Made by a program: the position numbers and the translations under genes
Assembly (NCBI GenBank): GCA_025728385.1
Contig: JAOBJV010000002.1
Coordinates: 1 to 64,000, forward strand
Source of the DNA: Lightella neohaematopini
GTDB lineage: Bacteria > Pseudomonadota > Gammaproteobacteria > Enterobacterales > Enterobacteriaceae
Length of the DNA stretch: 64,000 nt
Reading direction: 5' to 3'
Notes under the pieces: model-generated
Database searches by the model: none
Told to the model about the DNA's origin: nothing
What the model saw: the letters and a program-made list of their open reading frames with translations, nothing else
Shown here: positions 19,405 through 28,990 of the stretch, one piece after another
Position numbering within the stretch: the stretch's first letter is position 1
Layout: the number at the start of each line of letters is the position of its first letter

Positions 19405-19720
19405 ATAAAAAGTATAAACTTTCAAAGAAACAAAAATTATTATTTAATAAACAATTTAATTTAGTATTTAATAAATTAGAATATTTTAGTTTTGATGAGC
19501 AATTTACTGTAATAGGATATATAAATAATTTGAATTATTCTCGTATTGGTATTATAGTACCAAAAAAAAATATTAGAAAATCCTTTCAAAGGAATAGAAT
19601 AAAAAGATTAATACGTGAATACTTTCGTTTAAATGTACATAATTTTTTTTTATGGATTATATAGTTTTAGTAAAAAAATATTTATTAAAAATAAAACAAA
19701 TTAATTTTAAAATATATTAA
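19401..19720 (+). CDS. rnpA: Ribonuclease P protein subunit, frameshifted at a T9 run
   Basis: Protein cofactor of RNase P, which matures tRNA 5' ends. The first frame reads 87 codons (stop at 19662-19664), with the conserved RIGIIVPKK and RNRIKRLIREYFR, but the family is about 119 residues. At 19643-19651 there is a run of nine T. Immediately after it, another frame reads MDYIVLVKKYLLKIKQIN to a stop at 19718-19720, matching MDFVVVAKKG in E. coli RnpA. A run of ten (or seven) T would join the two halves into about 106 (or 105) residues. Either it is a recent pseudogene, a sequencing error, or the gene is rescued by polymerase slippage on the homopolymer. I extend the feature to cover both frames. 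Confidence 0.85.
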
Positions 19721-19726
19721 GGTGAT

Positions 19727-19954
19727 ATGATACTTCTATCAAAAGTATTAGTTAGTATAATATACTGGTATAAAATAATAATTAGTCCTTTACTGGGTAG
19801 ACGTTGTAGATTTATTCCTAGTTGTTCGCAATTTACTATAGAAGCAATCACTACATTTGGTTTAATGAAAGGTATTTGGTTTTCTATAAAAAGAATTATC
19901 AAGTGTTTACCAATATTTAATGGTGGTTATGATCCAATTGATAAACATTTATAA
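19727..19954 (+). CDS. yidD: Membrane protein insertion efficiency factor YidD
   Basis: A 75-residue amphipathic protein associated with the inner membrane that aids YidC-dependent insertion; 85 residues in E. coli. The signature CRFIPSCSQFTIEAI (about 26-40) with its cysteines, and FNGGYDPI near the end, are intact. It begins 6 bases after the rescued rnpA frame would stop, in the standard rpmH-rnpA-yidD-yidC-mnmE order. The tight spacing supports the longer rnpA reading. Confidence 0.95.
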   Translation: MILLSKVLVSIIYWYKIIISPLLGRRCRFIPSCSQFTIEAITTFGLMKGIWFSIKRIIKCLPIFNGGYDPIDKHL

Positions 19955-19969
19955 TATAATAAGATTATA

Positions 19970-21532
19970 ATGAATACACAAAGAAATTTTCTTATAATTG
20001 TTTTGGTATTTATTTCTTTTTTATTATGGCAAATATGGCAAAATGATAATCAATTAAATATAACAGATAAATATATAACAAATAATAATAAATACTTATT
20101 AGATAATAAAAGTCATATTATTACAATTATAACTGATACTTTACTATTAAAGATTAATCCAGATAATTTTACAATAGAACAAGCATATTTACTAAAATAT
20201 CCTAAACATCTTAAATCTCATGAATCATTTAAACTATTAAATACTTCATCTAATTTTATTTATCAATTACAAAGTAATTTATTTAGTAATGACTACTTTA
20301 GTAAAAATTTACTAAAGAACTTAAAGTTTTGTAACAAGAAAACAAAATATGTATTAAATAATAATCAAAAAGAATTAAAAATACCCTTTATATATAAGTC
20401 TAATAACAATTTTACTTATATTAAAACTTTTATATTAAAACGTAACAATTATAAAATTAATATAATTGATAGTATTATTAATAATACTAATAAAACTATT
20501 ACGATAAATGTTTTTGGTCAAATAAAACAATCTATTGATAATCCAAATCAGTACAATAATAATTTTATTAACGGTTTTTATAGAGGTAGTTCATATTCTA
20601 CTGATCATGAAAATTATAAAAAATATGAATTTAGTAAAATAAAATATTATAAGTTAGTTACCAATACTAGCTATGGTTGGATAGCTATGTCACAAAAATA
20701 TTTTATTACTGCTTTAATCATTCCAAACTTTGGAATTAATAATATTTACATAAACAAAGTAAATAATAATGTTTTAATTGGTTTTAAAAATAAAATACAT
20801 GTTAATGCTTATGATAAAAAAGATATTTATACTAAAATATGGATTGGACCAAAATTACAATCAGAATTAAAATTAGTAGCAAATAACTTAGATCTTACTG
20901 TTGATTATGGATGGTTATGGTTTATATCTCAACCGTTATTTAAATTATTAAACTTTGTTACGAAGTATACGAAAAATTGGGGATTATCAATAATTATTAC
21001 AACTATCATAATAAAAATGATATTACATCCTTTAACTAGAATTCAGTATATTTCAATGGCAAAAATACGCTTGTTGCAACCTAAAATATCTATAATTCGC
21101 AAAAAATTTGAAAATAATAAACAACAACAGAGTAAAGAAATATTATTTCTGTATAAAAAGGAAAAAGTTAATCCATTTGGAGGATGTTTTCCAGTTATAA
21201 TACAAATGCCAATATTTTTAGCTTTATACTATGTATTATCTGGATCGGTAGAGTTAAGACATGCAAATTTTTGTTTTTGGATAAATGATCTATCATCACA
21301 AGATCCATATTATATTTTACCAATGATTATGGGTATAACTATGTATATAATACAAAAATTATCTTCAAATAATATTGAAGATTTAATACAAAGAAAAATA
21401 GTAACTATTATACCGATTATATTTACGTTATTTTTTTTCTGGTTTCCATCCGGTTTAGTATTATACTATATTATCAGTAATATAATAACCATTATACAAC
21501 AACAAGTAATATTTCGGGGACTAATTAAATAG
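19970..21532 (+). CDS. yidC: Membrane protein insertase YidC
   Basis: Inserts and folds inner-membrane proteins, alone or with SecYEG. It has 520 residues (E. coli 548). The first transmembrane segment (about 7-24, with WQIWQND) is followed by the periplasmic beta domain (about 60-320) and the five-helix core, which includes NWGLSIIITTIIIKMILHPL, the hydrophilic-groove region, GGCFPVIIQMPIFLALYYVL and the C-terminal LVLYYIISNI. The C-terminus ends soon after the last helix, so the basic ribosome-contacting tail is short. It is followed by mnmE with a 6-base gap. Confidence 0.96.
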   Translation: MNTQRNFLIIVLVFISFLLWQIWQNDNQLNITDKYITNNNKYLLDNKSHIITIITDTLLLKINPDNFTIEQAYLLKYPKHLKSHESFKLLNTSSNFIYQLQSNLFSNDYFSKNLLKNLKFCNKKTKYVLNNNQKELKIPFIYKSNNNFTYIKTFILKRNNYKINIIDSIINNTNKTITINVFGQIKQSIDNPNQYNNNFINGFYRGSSYSTDHENYKKYEFSKIKYYKLVTNTSYGWIAMSQKYFITALIIPNFGINNIYINKVNNNVLIGFKNKIHVNAYDKKDIYTKIWIGPKLQSELKLVANNLDLTVDYGWLWFISQPLFKLLNFVTKYTKNWGLSIIITTIIIKMILHPLTRIQYISMAKIRLLQPKISIIRKKFENNKQQQSKEILFLYKKEKVNPFGGCFPVIIQMPIFLALYYVLSGSVELRHANFCFWINDLSSQDPYYILPMIMGITMYIIQKLSSNNIEDLIQRKIVTIIPIIFTLFFFWFPSGLVLYYIISNIITIIQQQVIFRGLIK

Positions 21533-21538
21533 ATATTA

Positions 21539-22894
21539 ATGAATATAAATCAAAATGAAGATACTATAGCTGCTATAGCTACTACTCCTGGATATAGTAG
21601 TATTGGTATTATACGTGTTTCTGGTACTTTAACATATAATATAACAAAAGAAATTTTAGGATTAATTCCAAAAAATAGAAAAGCAAGTTATTTACCATTT
21701 AAGTATAAAAACAATATTATAGATTATGGTATTGCTATTTTATTTAACCATCCTAATTCTTTTACTGGTGAAGATATGTTAGAATTACATTGTCATGGTG
21801 GACCAGTAATATTAAATACTTTATTAAAATATATTATTTCATTACCTAATATTCGTATAGCTAATCCAGGAGAATTTTCTATGCGTGCTTTTTTAAATAG
21901 AAAAATTGATCTGGTACAAGCTGAATCTATAATTGATTTGATTAACTCTAATTCATTAGAATTTTCTAAAAAATCAATAAATTTATTTCAGGGTAATTTC
22001 TCTTATAAGATTAAAAAATTAATAAGTACTATAGATAATTTATATTCTCATATAGAAGCGATGATTAATTTTCCTGATGATCAACTAGAACAACTATCTA
22101 ATAATACTATTATTTCTAGCTTAAATAATTTAATTAGTACAACAAATAATTTAAATAAACAGGTAAAAGATAATGTCATATTACGTGATGGTATCAAAAT
22201 AGTTATTATTGGAAAACCTAATGTTGGAAAATCTAGCTTGTTTAATGCTTTAATTGGATACAATAACGCGATTGTAACCTCATTTCCTGGTACTACTAGA
22301 GATGTATTAAGATATTGTATAAACTTAGATGGTATAACAATTAATATTAGTGACACAGCAGGAATTCATAATACAAACAATTTTATAGAAAAAATAGGAA
22401 TTAAACATTCTTTAAAAGAAATTAAAACAGCTAATCATATATTATTAGTAGTTGATAGCACTACTTGTGAAATTAAAAAATTAAATTATATTTATAATTA
22501 TTTTGTTAAAATAGTTAAAGATATACCAATTACTATTATTCGCAATAAAGCTGATCTTAGTCATGAAAGTATTAATATTAATAAGTTAGAAAAATACTAT
22601 ATTATAACAATATCAGCTAAATTAAAAGAAGGATTAAATTTAATTTTTAACCATATAAAAGATTTATATACTAAAAATAACTATAAGTTCAACAACATAA
22701 ATAAACATAGATATTTCAATATATTAAATAATGTTATTTTACATTTAAAGCGTAGTAAAGAAAATCATTTATATTATGATATCTTACTAGAAGAATTAAA
22801 ATATGTTAAATACTATTTAGATAGTATTATTGGTAATGTTTATAATAATGAGTTATTAGATAAAATATTTTCTAAGTTTTGTATTGGTAAATAA
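21539..22894 (+). CDS. mnmE: tRNA modification GTPase MnmE
   Basis: With MnmG, installs the 5-carboxymethylaminomethyl group on wobble uridine 34 of certain tRNAs. It has 451 residues (E. coli 454). The N-terminal folate-binding domain begins DTIAAIATTPGYSSIGIIRVSG. The G domain, embedded in a helical domain, has G1 GKPNVGKSS (near 226), G2/G3 SFPGTTRD and DTAG, and G4 NKAD. The C-terminal CIGK, which carries the essential cysteine, is intact. It converges on ssb with only 12 bases between stops and no room for a separate terminator. Confidence 0.97.
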   Translation: MNINQNEDTIAAIATTPGYSSIGIIRVSGTLTYNITKEILGLIPKNRKASYLPFKYKNNIIDYGIAILFNHPNSFTGEDMLELHCHGGPVILNTLLKYIISLPNIRIANPGEFSMRAFLNRKIDLVQAESIIDLINSNSLEFSKKSINLFQGNFSYKIKKLISTIDNLYSHIEAMINFPDDQLEQLSNNTIISSLNNLISTTNNLNKQVKDNVILRDGIKIVIIGKPNVGKSSLFNALIGYNNAIVTSFPGTTRDVLRYCINLDGITINISDTAGIHNTNNFIEKIGIKHSLKEIKTANHILLVVDSTTCEIKKLNYIYNYFVKIVKDIPITIIRNKADLSHESININKLEKYYIITISAKLKEGLNLIFNHIKDLYTKNNYKFNNINKHRYFNILNNVILHLKRSKENHLYYDILLEELKYVKYYLDSIIGNVYNNELLDKIFSKFCIGK

Positions 22895-22906
22895 TATTAC
22901 AAGATT

Positions 22907-23371
22907 TTAAAAAGGTAAATCATCATCAAAATTTATTGATAAATCCTTATCATTTTTATATGTTTTTACTTCTTCACTATCTATTTTGTTAGATGTATTA
23001 CTTTTAATATTATTATTTTTAATTTTATTACGACTACTAATAATATGTAATGTTCCATTAATACCAACTATTATTTCTGTAGTGTAATGATCTATATTAT
23101 TTTTGTCTTGCCATTTTCTTGTTTGTAAACTACCTTCTATATAAATTTGTGAACCTTTAATTAAGTATTCTCTTGCTATTTCTGCTATTTTTCCAAAGAT
23201 AACAATTTTATGCCATTCTGTTTTTTCTTTAATTTCTCCTGTTTGTTTATCACGCCATATATCAGATGTAGCTAAACTAATATTAGCTACTATATTACCA
23301 TTAGCCATATAACGTATTTCTGGATCATTACCTAAGTAACCTAATAAAATAACTTTATTAACTCCTTTCAT
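22907..23371 (-). CDS. ssb: Single-stranded DNA-binding protein
   Basis: Coats single-stranded DNA during replication and repair. It has 154 residues (E. coli 178): the OB-fold (about 1-112; GVNKVILLGYLGNDPEIRY, TEWHKIVIFGK, IYIEGSLQTRKW) is well kept, the disordered linker is shortened and Asn/Lys rich, and the acidic tip DDDLPF that recruits partner proteins is intact. It lies just downstream of dnaB on the same strand. In E. coli the two are about 9 kb apart with uvrA and other genes between, so the interval has been deleted. Confidence 0.97.
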   Translation of the reverse strand: MKGVNKVILLGYLGNDPEIRYMANGNIVANISLATSDIWRDKQTGEIKEKTEWHKIVIFGKIAEIAREYLIKGSQIYIEGSLQTRKWQDKNNIDHYTTEIIVGINGTLHIISSRNKIKNNNIKSNTSNKIDSEEVKTYKNDKDLSINFDDDLPF

Positions 23372-23404
23372 ATATTTTCCTATCTATAATTAATATTTTA
23401 TTTT

Positions 23405-24802
23405 TTAATATACGTAATTGTAATCAGAATAATTATCAAATCTAGACCAATGTCCATTAAACATTAATTTAATAGTACCAATTGGACCGTTTCTTTGTTT
23501 ACCTATAATAATTTCAGCAATACCCTTCATACTATTATCATTATAAACTTCATCACGATATATAAACATAATTAAATCAGCGTCTTGTTCTATAGAACCT
23601 GATTCTCTTAAATCTGAATTTAATGGTCTTTTATCAGCACGTTGTTCTAAACTTCTATTAAGTTGTGATAAAGCTATAATTGGTATTTTTAATTCTTTAG
23701 CTAAAGATTTTAATGATCTAGAAATTTCTGCTATTTCTAATGTACGACTTTCAGCTAAATATGGAACTCTAATTAGCTGTAAATAGTCAATCATAATTAC
23801 ACTTAATCCTTGGTGTTCTTTATATACACGACGTGCACGAGCTCTTATTTCAGTTGGGGTTAATCTAGAAGAATCATCAATATATATATTTTTTTTACTT
23901 AGTAAAATTTTTATAGTATTAGAAATTTTAGTCCAATCATGATCATTTAATTGACCGGTACGAATTTTGCTTTGCTCTACACGTGATAATGATGCTAGCA
24001 TTCTTATCATAATTTGTTCACCTGGCATTTCTAAACTAAAAATTAAAACAGGTTTATCTTCTGACATAGCTATATTTTCGCATAAATTAATTGCAAATGT
24101 AGTCTTACCCATTGAAGGTCTAGCTGCTATAATAATTAATTCTGATTTTTGTAATCCAGCAGTTTTAATATCTAAATCCTTATATCCACTAGATATTCCA
24201 GTAATACTACTATTTGGTTTTTTATATAATTGTTCAATTTTATTTATTGTATGTTCTAAAATATTTTCGATATTTTTTAAATTATTATTTGTATTTGTTC
24301 TATTTTCAGAAATTTGAAAAATTAATGATTCAGCTAAATCTAATAAATCTGAACTACTACGACCATTAGGATAATAACTAGCATCTGCTATTTCATTTGC
24401 AACATTAATTAATTCTCTTACTATAGCATATTCTTTTATTATAGTTGCGTAAGAAATTATATTTATAATACTAGGTGTATTTTTTGATAATTCAGCTAGG
24501 TATGCACAACCTCCAATAACATCTAATTTATTTTTTTGTTCTAATGATTGTGATAAAATAACTAAGTCAACTGGTTTACCATTATTTAATAAATTTTGTA
24601 TTTCACAAAAAATTATACGATGGATATTACTATAAAAATCATTACTACTAATTATAGTAATAACATCATCTAAACGTTTGTTGTCTAATATTAGACTACC
24701 CAATAATGATTGTTCTGCTTCTATAGAATATGGTAATGATTTATAATATTTATGATTATTATCAAATAATTTATTATTGGTTAAGTTCTTATTTAATGAC
24801 AT
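23405..24802 (-). CDS. dnaB: Replicative DNA helicase DnaB
   Basis: Hexameric 5'-3' helicase of the replication fork. It has 465 residues (E. coli 471). The N-terminal domain begins SLPYSIEAEQSLLGSLILDN, and the RecA-like domain shows Walker A ARPSMGKTTFA, VLIFSLEMP, Walker B VIMIDYLQLI and SRSLKSLAKEL...LSQLNRSLEQR. It is retained although dnaA, which loads DnaB with DnaC in E. coli, is absent from its usual place, so origin loading must work differently or dnaA must lie elsewhere. It is divergent from plsB. Confidence 0.97.
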   Translation of the reverse strand: MSLNKNLTNNKLFDNNHKYYKSLPYSIEAEQSLLGSLILDNKRLDDVITIISSNDFYSNIHRIIFCEIQNLLNNGKPVDLVILSQSLEQKNKLDVIGGCAYLAELSKNTPSIINIISYATIIKEYAIVRELINVANEIADASYYPNGRSSSDLLDLAESLIFQISENRTNTNNNLKNIENILEHTINKIEQLYKKPNSSITGISSGYKDLDIKTAGLQKSELIIIAARPSMGKTTFAINLCENIAMSEDKPVLIFSLEMPGEQIMIRMLASLSRVEQSKIRTGQLNDHDWTKISNTIKILLSKKNIYIDDSSRLTPTEIRARARRVYKEHQGLSVIMIDYLQLIRVPYLAESRTLEIAEISRSLKSLAKELKIPIIALSQLNRSLEQRADKRPLNSDLRESGSIEQDADLIMFIYRDEVYNDNSMKGIAEIIIGKQRNGPIGTIKLMFNGHWSRFDNYSDYNYVY

Positions 24803-25015
24803 ATTTAGATATATAACCGTATTAATTTAATATAACTGTATTAAATTAATAGCCATAATAAAATAAATATTAAATATTATCAATATCTAAATAAATAGAT
24901 TGTATTTTTTAAAATAAATTATATTATATAAATAATAATTATTTATATCTTAAAACATAAATATAATTTTTAGTTGTATTTATAATAAAATAGATAATTA
25001 TTGAGGATAATTATT

Positions 25016-27334
25016 ATGTATTTTTGGAAGAATATATTTTTCTTATGTATATCTTTTATATGTAAAAAAATTCTGAATATTAGAACATATCAAAATAATT
25101 TACTTAATATAAACAATAAAGTTAATAATCGGTTAATTTATTTAGTATTAACTAATTCCAAGTTTTATTTAATATTATTATATATTCAATGTAGAAGATG
25201 TAATTTACCTAACCCATTAGATGATGTATTAACTAATAGTAATAAAAAAATATCTAGATATTTTTGCGTAAAAGAAAAAGGAAATTATTTTAAATATATG
25301 TATTATGGTAAAAACATTAATAAATTTAATAATTATTTAAATTTAGTTATTAACTATCATAGCAGCATTACAATTATTTTAGTAACAATAATTAATAATA
25401 AGAAAAGATTATTTTTTTATAAAAATTCTTACTTTTTTATAAATAATTTAGTTAACTTTTTTATAAAAATTGCTAATTTTTTATGGATAAAAAAAGATAA
25501 TATAGTGTATTTTTCAAAACCAATATCATCTTTTTGTATTTATAATAAATTAAATAATATTACATTAAGTAATACTAATAAAATATTAAGAATAATTAAT
25601 CTTTATTTTATAAGACAAAAAACTATAATAGTTGGATCAAATAATTTTAATATGTATGATATTAATAATATTATTTATAATATAAAACAATATGTAAAAA
25701 ATAATAAAATAAATAGATTAGTTTTTAGTAAGAAAAATATTATTAAATTATTTAAAGAAATATCAGCTAATTTTTCTTATGAAGCATTTAATTTATGTAA
25801 TAATTTATTCCAATTCTTCTTTAAAAAGATACATCATACTTTAAAAGTACATAACATAAATAGGGTTAGATTAATTGCTGAAAAAAAACATAAAATCATT
25901 TACATTCCATGTCATCGTAGTCATATGGATTATATTATTATTTCTTATATATTATATTGTAATGCATTATTACCTCCATTTATTGCTGCTGGAATAAATT
26001 TGAATTTTTGGTTAATTGGAAATTTAGCTAGATTATTAGGAGCATTTTTTATAAGACGTAATTTTAAAAACAGTAAATTATATTCTATTGTTTTTCGTGA
26101 ATACTTTAATCAACTATTAAGTAATGATGATACTATAGAATATTTTATAGAAGGTAGCAGATCACGTACTGGAAAATTACTAACACCTAAAACTGGTTTA
26201 TTAAATATAATTATAAAATATGTATTAAATAATATACATAGGCCAATTACTATTATTCCAATACATATTAGTTATACAAAAGTTATAGAAATAGATTATT
26301 ATAATGCAGAAATAAGTAATAATATAAATAAAAAAGGTTATATTTTATTTTTATTTGAACAGATAAAAAATGTTTATAATATAAACACTACTTATATTAA
26401 TTTTGGTCAACCAATAAATATAAATAAAATAATAAAGAAAACTTATTATCTAAGAACTAATAAAAAATATATTACGACACTAGTAAATAATATTGCCTAT
26501 AATATTATGAGTAAAATTAATAGCGCTGTAATAATTGACATATCTAGTTTATGTCTTACAATTTTATTAGATTCTAAGAATTATACATTAACAAGAACAC
26601 AATTATTTAAACAATTATTGTGTTATTTGAACTTATTAGATCGAGTTTCATATTTACCTGATCTAATAATTAGAAATTTTGATAATAAAAAATATTGGCT
26701 AAAAATTTTTTTAGATAAAAATAAAAATATTATTTATAATCGTGATACTCATTCGGTATCTTTAATTAAAGATAATATTTATAATATAAAATATTACAAG
26801 AATAGTATACAACATGTATTAATTCTACCAGCATTAATTGCTAACATTATATATACTAATTCTAGTATTAAAAGAACAAAACTAGTATATTTAATTAATT
26901 ACATTTATCCAATAGTAAAATTAGATTTCTTTATTAATATTCATACATTAGAATTAAAATTATTAATTAATAAAACTGTAAATGAGTTTATTAGACAACA
27001 TTTACTATTAGATAGTAATAATAAATTATTTTTAACTAAACATTATAAAGTAATGAAATTGTTAGCTAATAGTATTTATAAAGTATTGTTACGTTATATA
27101 ATAATATGTATATTATTAATTAATAATATTGAATTAAAATTTATAAATTTAATAAATAATTGGGATAAAATACAAAATAAGTTAAATATTACACGGGATA
27201 TATATAATATATTTGATAATATATCATTTAATAATATTGCATTAATTTTTCGATCAGAATATCCCTATAAAGATAATATAAATATTATTAAAATAAATAA
27301 ATTATATAATATTTTTAAAAAACTTATTACATAA
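25016..27334 (+). CDS. plsB: Glycerol-3-phosphate O-acyltransferase
   Basis: Inner-membrane enzyme that puts the first acyl chain on glycerol-3-phosphate, opening phospholipid synthesis. I chose the ATG at 25016, 9 bases after GAGG; a TTG 15 bases upstream is also in frame. This gives 772 residues (E. coli 807). The acyltransferase motifs are intact: the HxxxxD block CHRSHMDY (H300, D305), LNFWLIGNLARLLGAFFIRR, EGSRSRTGKLLTPKTG and PITIIPIHISY. The N- and C-terminal thirds are much more diverged. In E. coli dnaB is a few kb away and ubiA is its convergent neighbour; both relations are visible here, though ubiA is a ghost. Confidence 0.95.
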   Translation: MYFWKNIFFLCISFICKKILNIRTYQNNLLNINNKVNNRLIYLVLTNSKFYLILLYIQCRRCNLPNPLDDVLTNSNKKISRYFCVKEKGNYFKYMYYGKNINKFNNYLNLVINYHSSITIILVTIINNKKRLFFYKNSYFFINNLVNFFIKIANFLWIKKDNIVYFSKPISSFCIYNKLNNITLSNTNKILRIINLYFIRQKTIIVGSNNFNMYDINNIIYNIKQYVKNNKINRLVFSKKNIIKLFKEISANFSYEAFNLCNNLFQFFFKKIHHTLKVHNINRVRLIAEKKHKIIYIPCHRSHMDYIIISYILYCNALLPPFIAAGINLNFWLIGNLARLLGAFFIRRNFKNSKLYSIVFREYFNQLLSNDDTIEYFIEGSRSRTGKLLTPKTGLLNIIIKYVLNNIHRPITIIPIHISYTKVIEIDYYNAEISNNINKKGYILFLFEQIKNVYNINTTYINFGQPININKIIKKTYYLRTNKKYITTLVNNIAYNIMSKINSAVIIDISSLCLTILLDSKNYTLTRTQLFKQLLCYLNLLDRVSYLPDLIIRNFDNKKYWLKIFLDKNKNIIYNRDTHSVSLIKDNIYNIKYYKNSIQHVLILPALIANIIYTNSSIKRTKLVYLINYIYPIVKLDFFINIHTLELKLLINKTVNEFIRQHLLLDSNNKLFLTKHYKVMKLLANSIYKVLLRYIIICILLINNIELKFINLINNWDKIQNKLNITRDIYNIFDNISFNNIALIFRSEYPYKDNINIIKINKLYNIFKKLIT

Positions 27335-28168
27335 TCTTGTAGTATTAGTTTTACTAATATTAATAAACCAATATAGTTTTTAATTATAAAAGCTTTATAA
27401 TAATTATTTATTTTGTACGAATTAATTCATATTAATAAAATATAATACTAATTATTAGAATACTAATTAATAATGCATACTTATTAATATATAAATTTAA
27501 TTAGCAATAATAAAATAATTATAACTTGTAGTATAATAAATGTTTTTGATGTATTAAATAACATAACAATGAATTTAATTTCTAATTTAACATCATCATC
27601 TTCATTAATTAGAATATAAGTATCATCATATAGTAATACTTATACTATGTTGGTAAAAAATTAACCAACAAATTATATTATAACTACTATATAATGATAT
27701 GTAATAAGAATTAGTAAACTAAAAGCTATAATCTAACCTTAACTAAGGTAAATATATCTCTTTAAAAAAAGATAAATAATTATCATTATAAAATAGATAA
27801 CCTTGTAATATTTTTATCTAAAACTAATATCAAAAATAGCTATGACTAATAATAAAATAAAAATTAATGAAATATATCTAATTTTTATTTTACTAGTTGA
27901 TAATAGCTGATTTTTAGTACGTATTATAAAATAGTTAAACTTATAATTTACACAATTATTAATGACGCATCACGGCTAATCAGTTATAAATACTTCTAAT
28001 ATAAAATTGCAGTATTACTAAAATTAGAAAAATTACTATCTTTTGTTAACCATAATGACCATAATATTGGCTACATATAGTAATAGGTAATAATCTAGTT
28101 GGTTGATGGATACGTATTAAAACACCATAAAGTAAAATTTTATTTTTAAATTTATTAATAAAATTCAT
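27335..28168 (-). pseudogene. ubiA: Decayed ubiA (4-hydroxybenzoate octaprenyltransferase)
   Basis: The 839 bases between plsB and aroE hold a nearly full-length UbiA ghost on the minus strand (about 278 codons against 290). From the ATG at 28168, KILLYGVLIRIHQPTRLLP matches KLLAFHRLMRTDKPIGALL. Near 27745-27775, YLFLKRYIYL matches YPFMKRYTHL. At 27574-27630, YDDTYILINEDDDVKLEIK matches YDTQYAMVDRDDDVKIGIK, the second prenyl-diphosphate/Mg motif. Near the end, KAFIIKNYIGLL matches KAFMNNNYVGLV. Stops and at least two frameshifts separate the blocks. The functional enzyme prenylates 4-hydroxybenzoate in ubiquinone synthesis. Convergent placement against plsB is as in E. coli, which supports the assignment independently. 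The ghost begins 5 bases after the aroE stop. Confidence 0.92.
27342..27360. terminator. Possible plsB terminator hairpin
   Basis: An 8-bp stem (GTATTAGT at 27342-27349 with ACTAATAT at 27353-27360, one G-T pair) and a 3-base loop, 8 bases after the plsB stop. No T run follows, so it may be only a weak terminator or chance in AT-rich sequence. Confidence 0.35.
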
Positions 28169-28173
28169 GATTT

Positions 28174-28986
28174 TTATTTAATAAAATATTTTAATACTAA
28201 TGATACTGGAGGATAAATCCCATGCCATAAAAAAAATGAATATGCAGCTTGATAAATTAGCATACCAATACCATCATAATAGTTAATTTTTTCTTTACGA
28301 CGTTTTAACAATACAGATTCATAATTACTATGATAGTATAAATCATAAAATTTAGCAGTTTTTCTAGTAATAGTTGATAATCTAATTTTATTAAGATCTA
28401 ATACAACTGGAGTAGCATTAATAATTAAATCATAATTATACTTGTTAGTGTACTGTATTGGTAATAATATAATATTACATGTTTGATCTAATTGTTTATA
28501 GAAATTATATAAATTTATTGCTCTATTAATACTTCTATTAGTAATAAATATTTTACATCCATAAGATAACAAAAACATTACTATAATTTTAGCTACTCCA
28601 CCAGCTCCAATTAATAATATATTACTATTATATTCTAATAATCTTAGTCTTATTAAATCATTTATTAATCCAATACCATCAGTATTATCACCAAATAATG
28701 TTCCGTCTTTTTGTTTTTTTATTGTATTTACTACTTTAGTGACATTACTAATATAACTAGTATTGTTGCATAATTTAATTGCATATTCTTTAAATGGAGC
28801 AGTAATATTTATTCCTAATCCTCCGTTAGCAAAAAATTTATTTATTATCATACTAAAATTATCTTCTGACACTAGTATTTTTATATATTTACTAGACTTA
28901 ATATTTGTTAGTGATGCAAAAATACTATATATTAATGGAGATTTACTATGTTTTATTGGATTACCTAATACAGCAAAATTACACAT
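28174..28986 (-). CDS. aroE: Shikimate dehydrogenase
   Basis: NADPH-dependent reduction of 3-dehydroshikimate to shikimate. I chose the ATG at 28986 (MCNFAVLGNPIKHSKSP), which gives 270 residues (E. coli 272) and begins 4 bases after the tsaC stop; a GTG at 28998 would overlap tsaC. The substrate-binding SKSP, NITAPFKE with the catalytic lysine, GDNTDGIG and the Rossmann GAGGVAK are all present, as are the C-terminal DGIGMLIYQAA residues. tsaC-aroE is the E. coli order. The next gene on its strand was ubiA, now a ghost, an arrangement not found in E. coli. Confidence 0.96.
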   Translation of the reverse strand: MCNFAVLGNPIKHSKSPLIYSIFASLTNIKSSKYIKILVSEDNFSMIINKFFANGGLGINITAPFKEYAIKLCNNTSYISNVTKVVNTIKKQKDGTLFGDNTDGIGLINDLIRLRLLEYNSNILLIGAGGVAKIIVMFLLSYGCKIFITNRSINRAINLYNFYKQLDQTCNIILLPIQYTNKYNYDLIINATPVVLDLNKIRLSTITRKTAKFYDLYYHSNYESVLLKRRKEKINYYDGIGMLIYQAAYSFFLWHGIYPPVSLVLKYFIK

Positions 28987-28990
28987 TTTA

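Noticed and set aside
25001..25015. TTG start of plsB 15 bases upstream
   Set aside because: It covers the GAGG ribosome-binding site of the ATG at 25016, which gives the better family fit.
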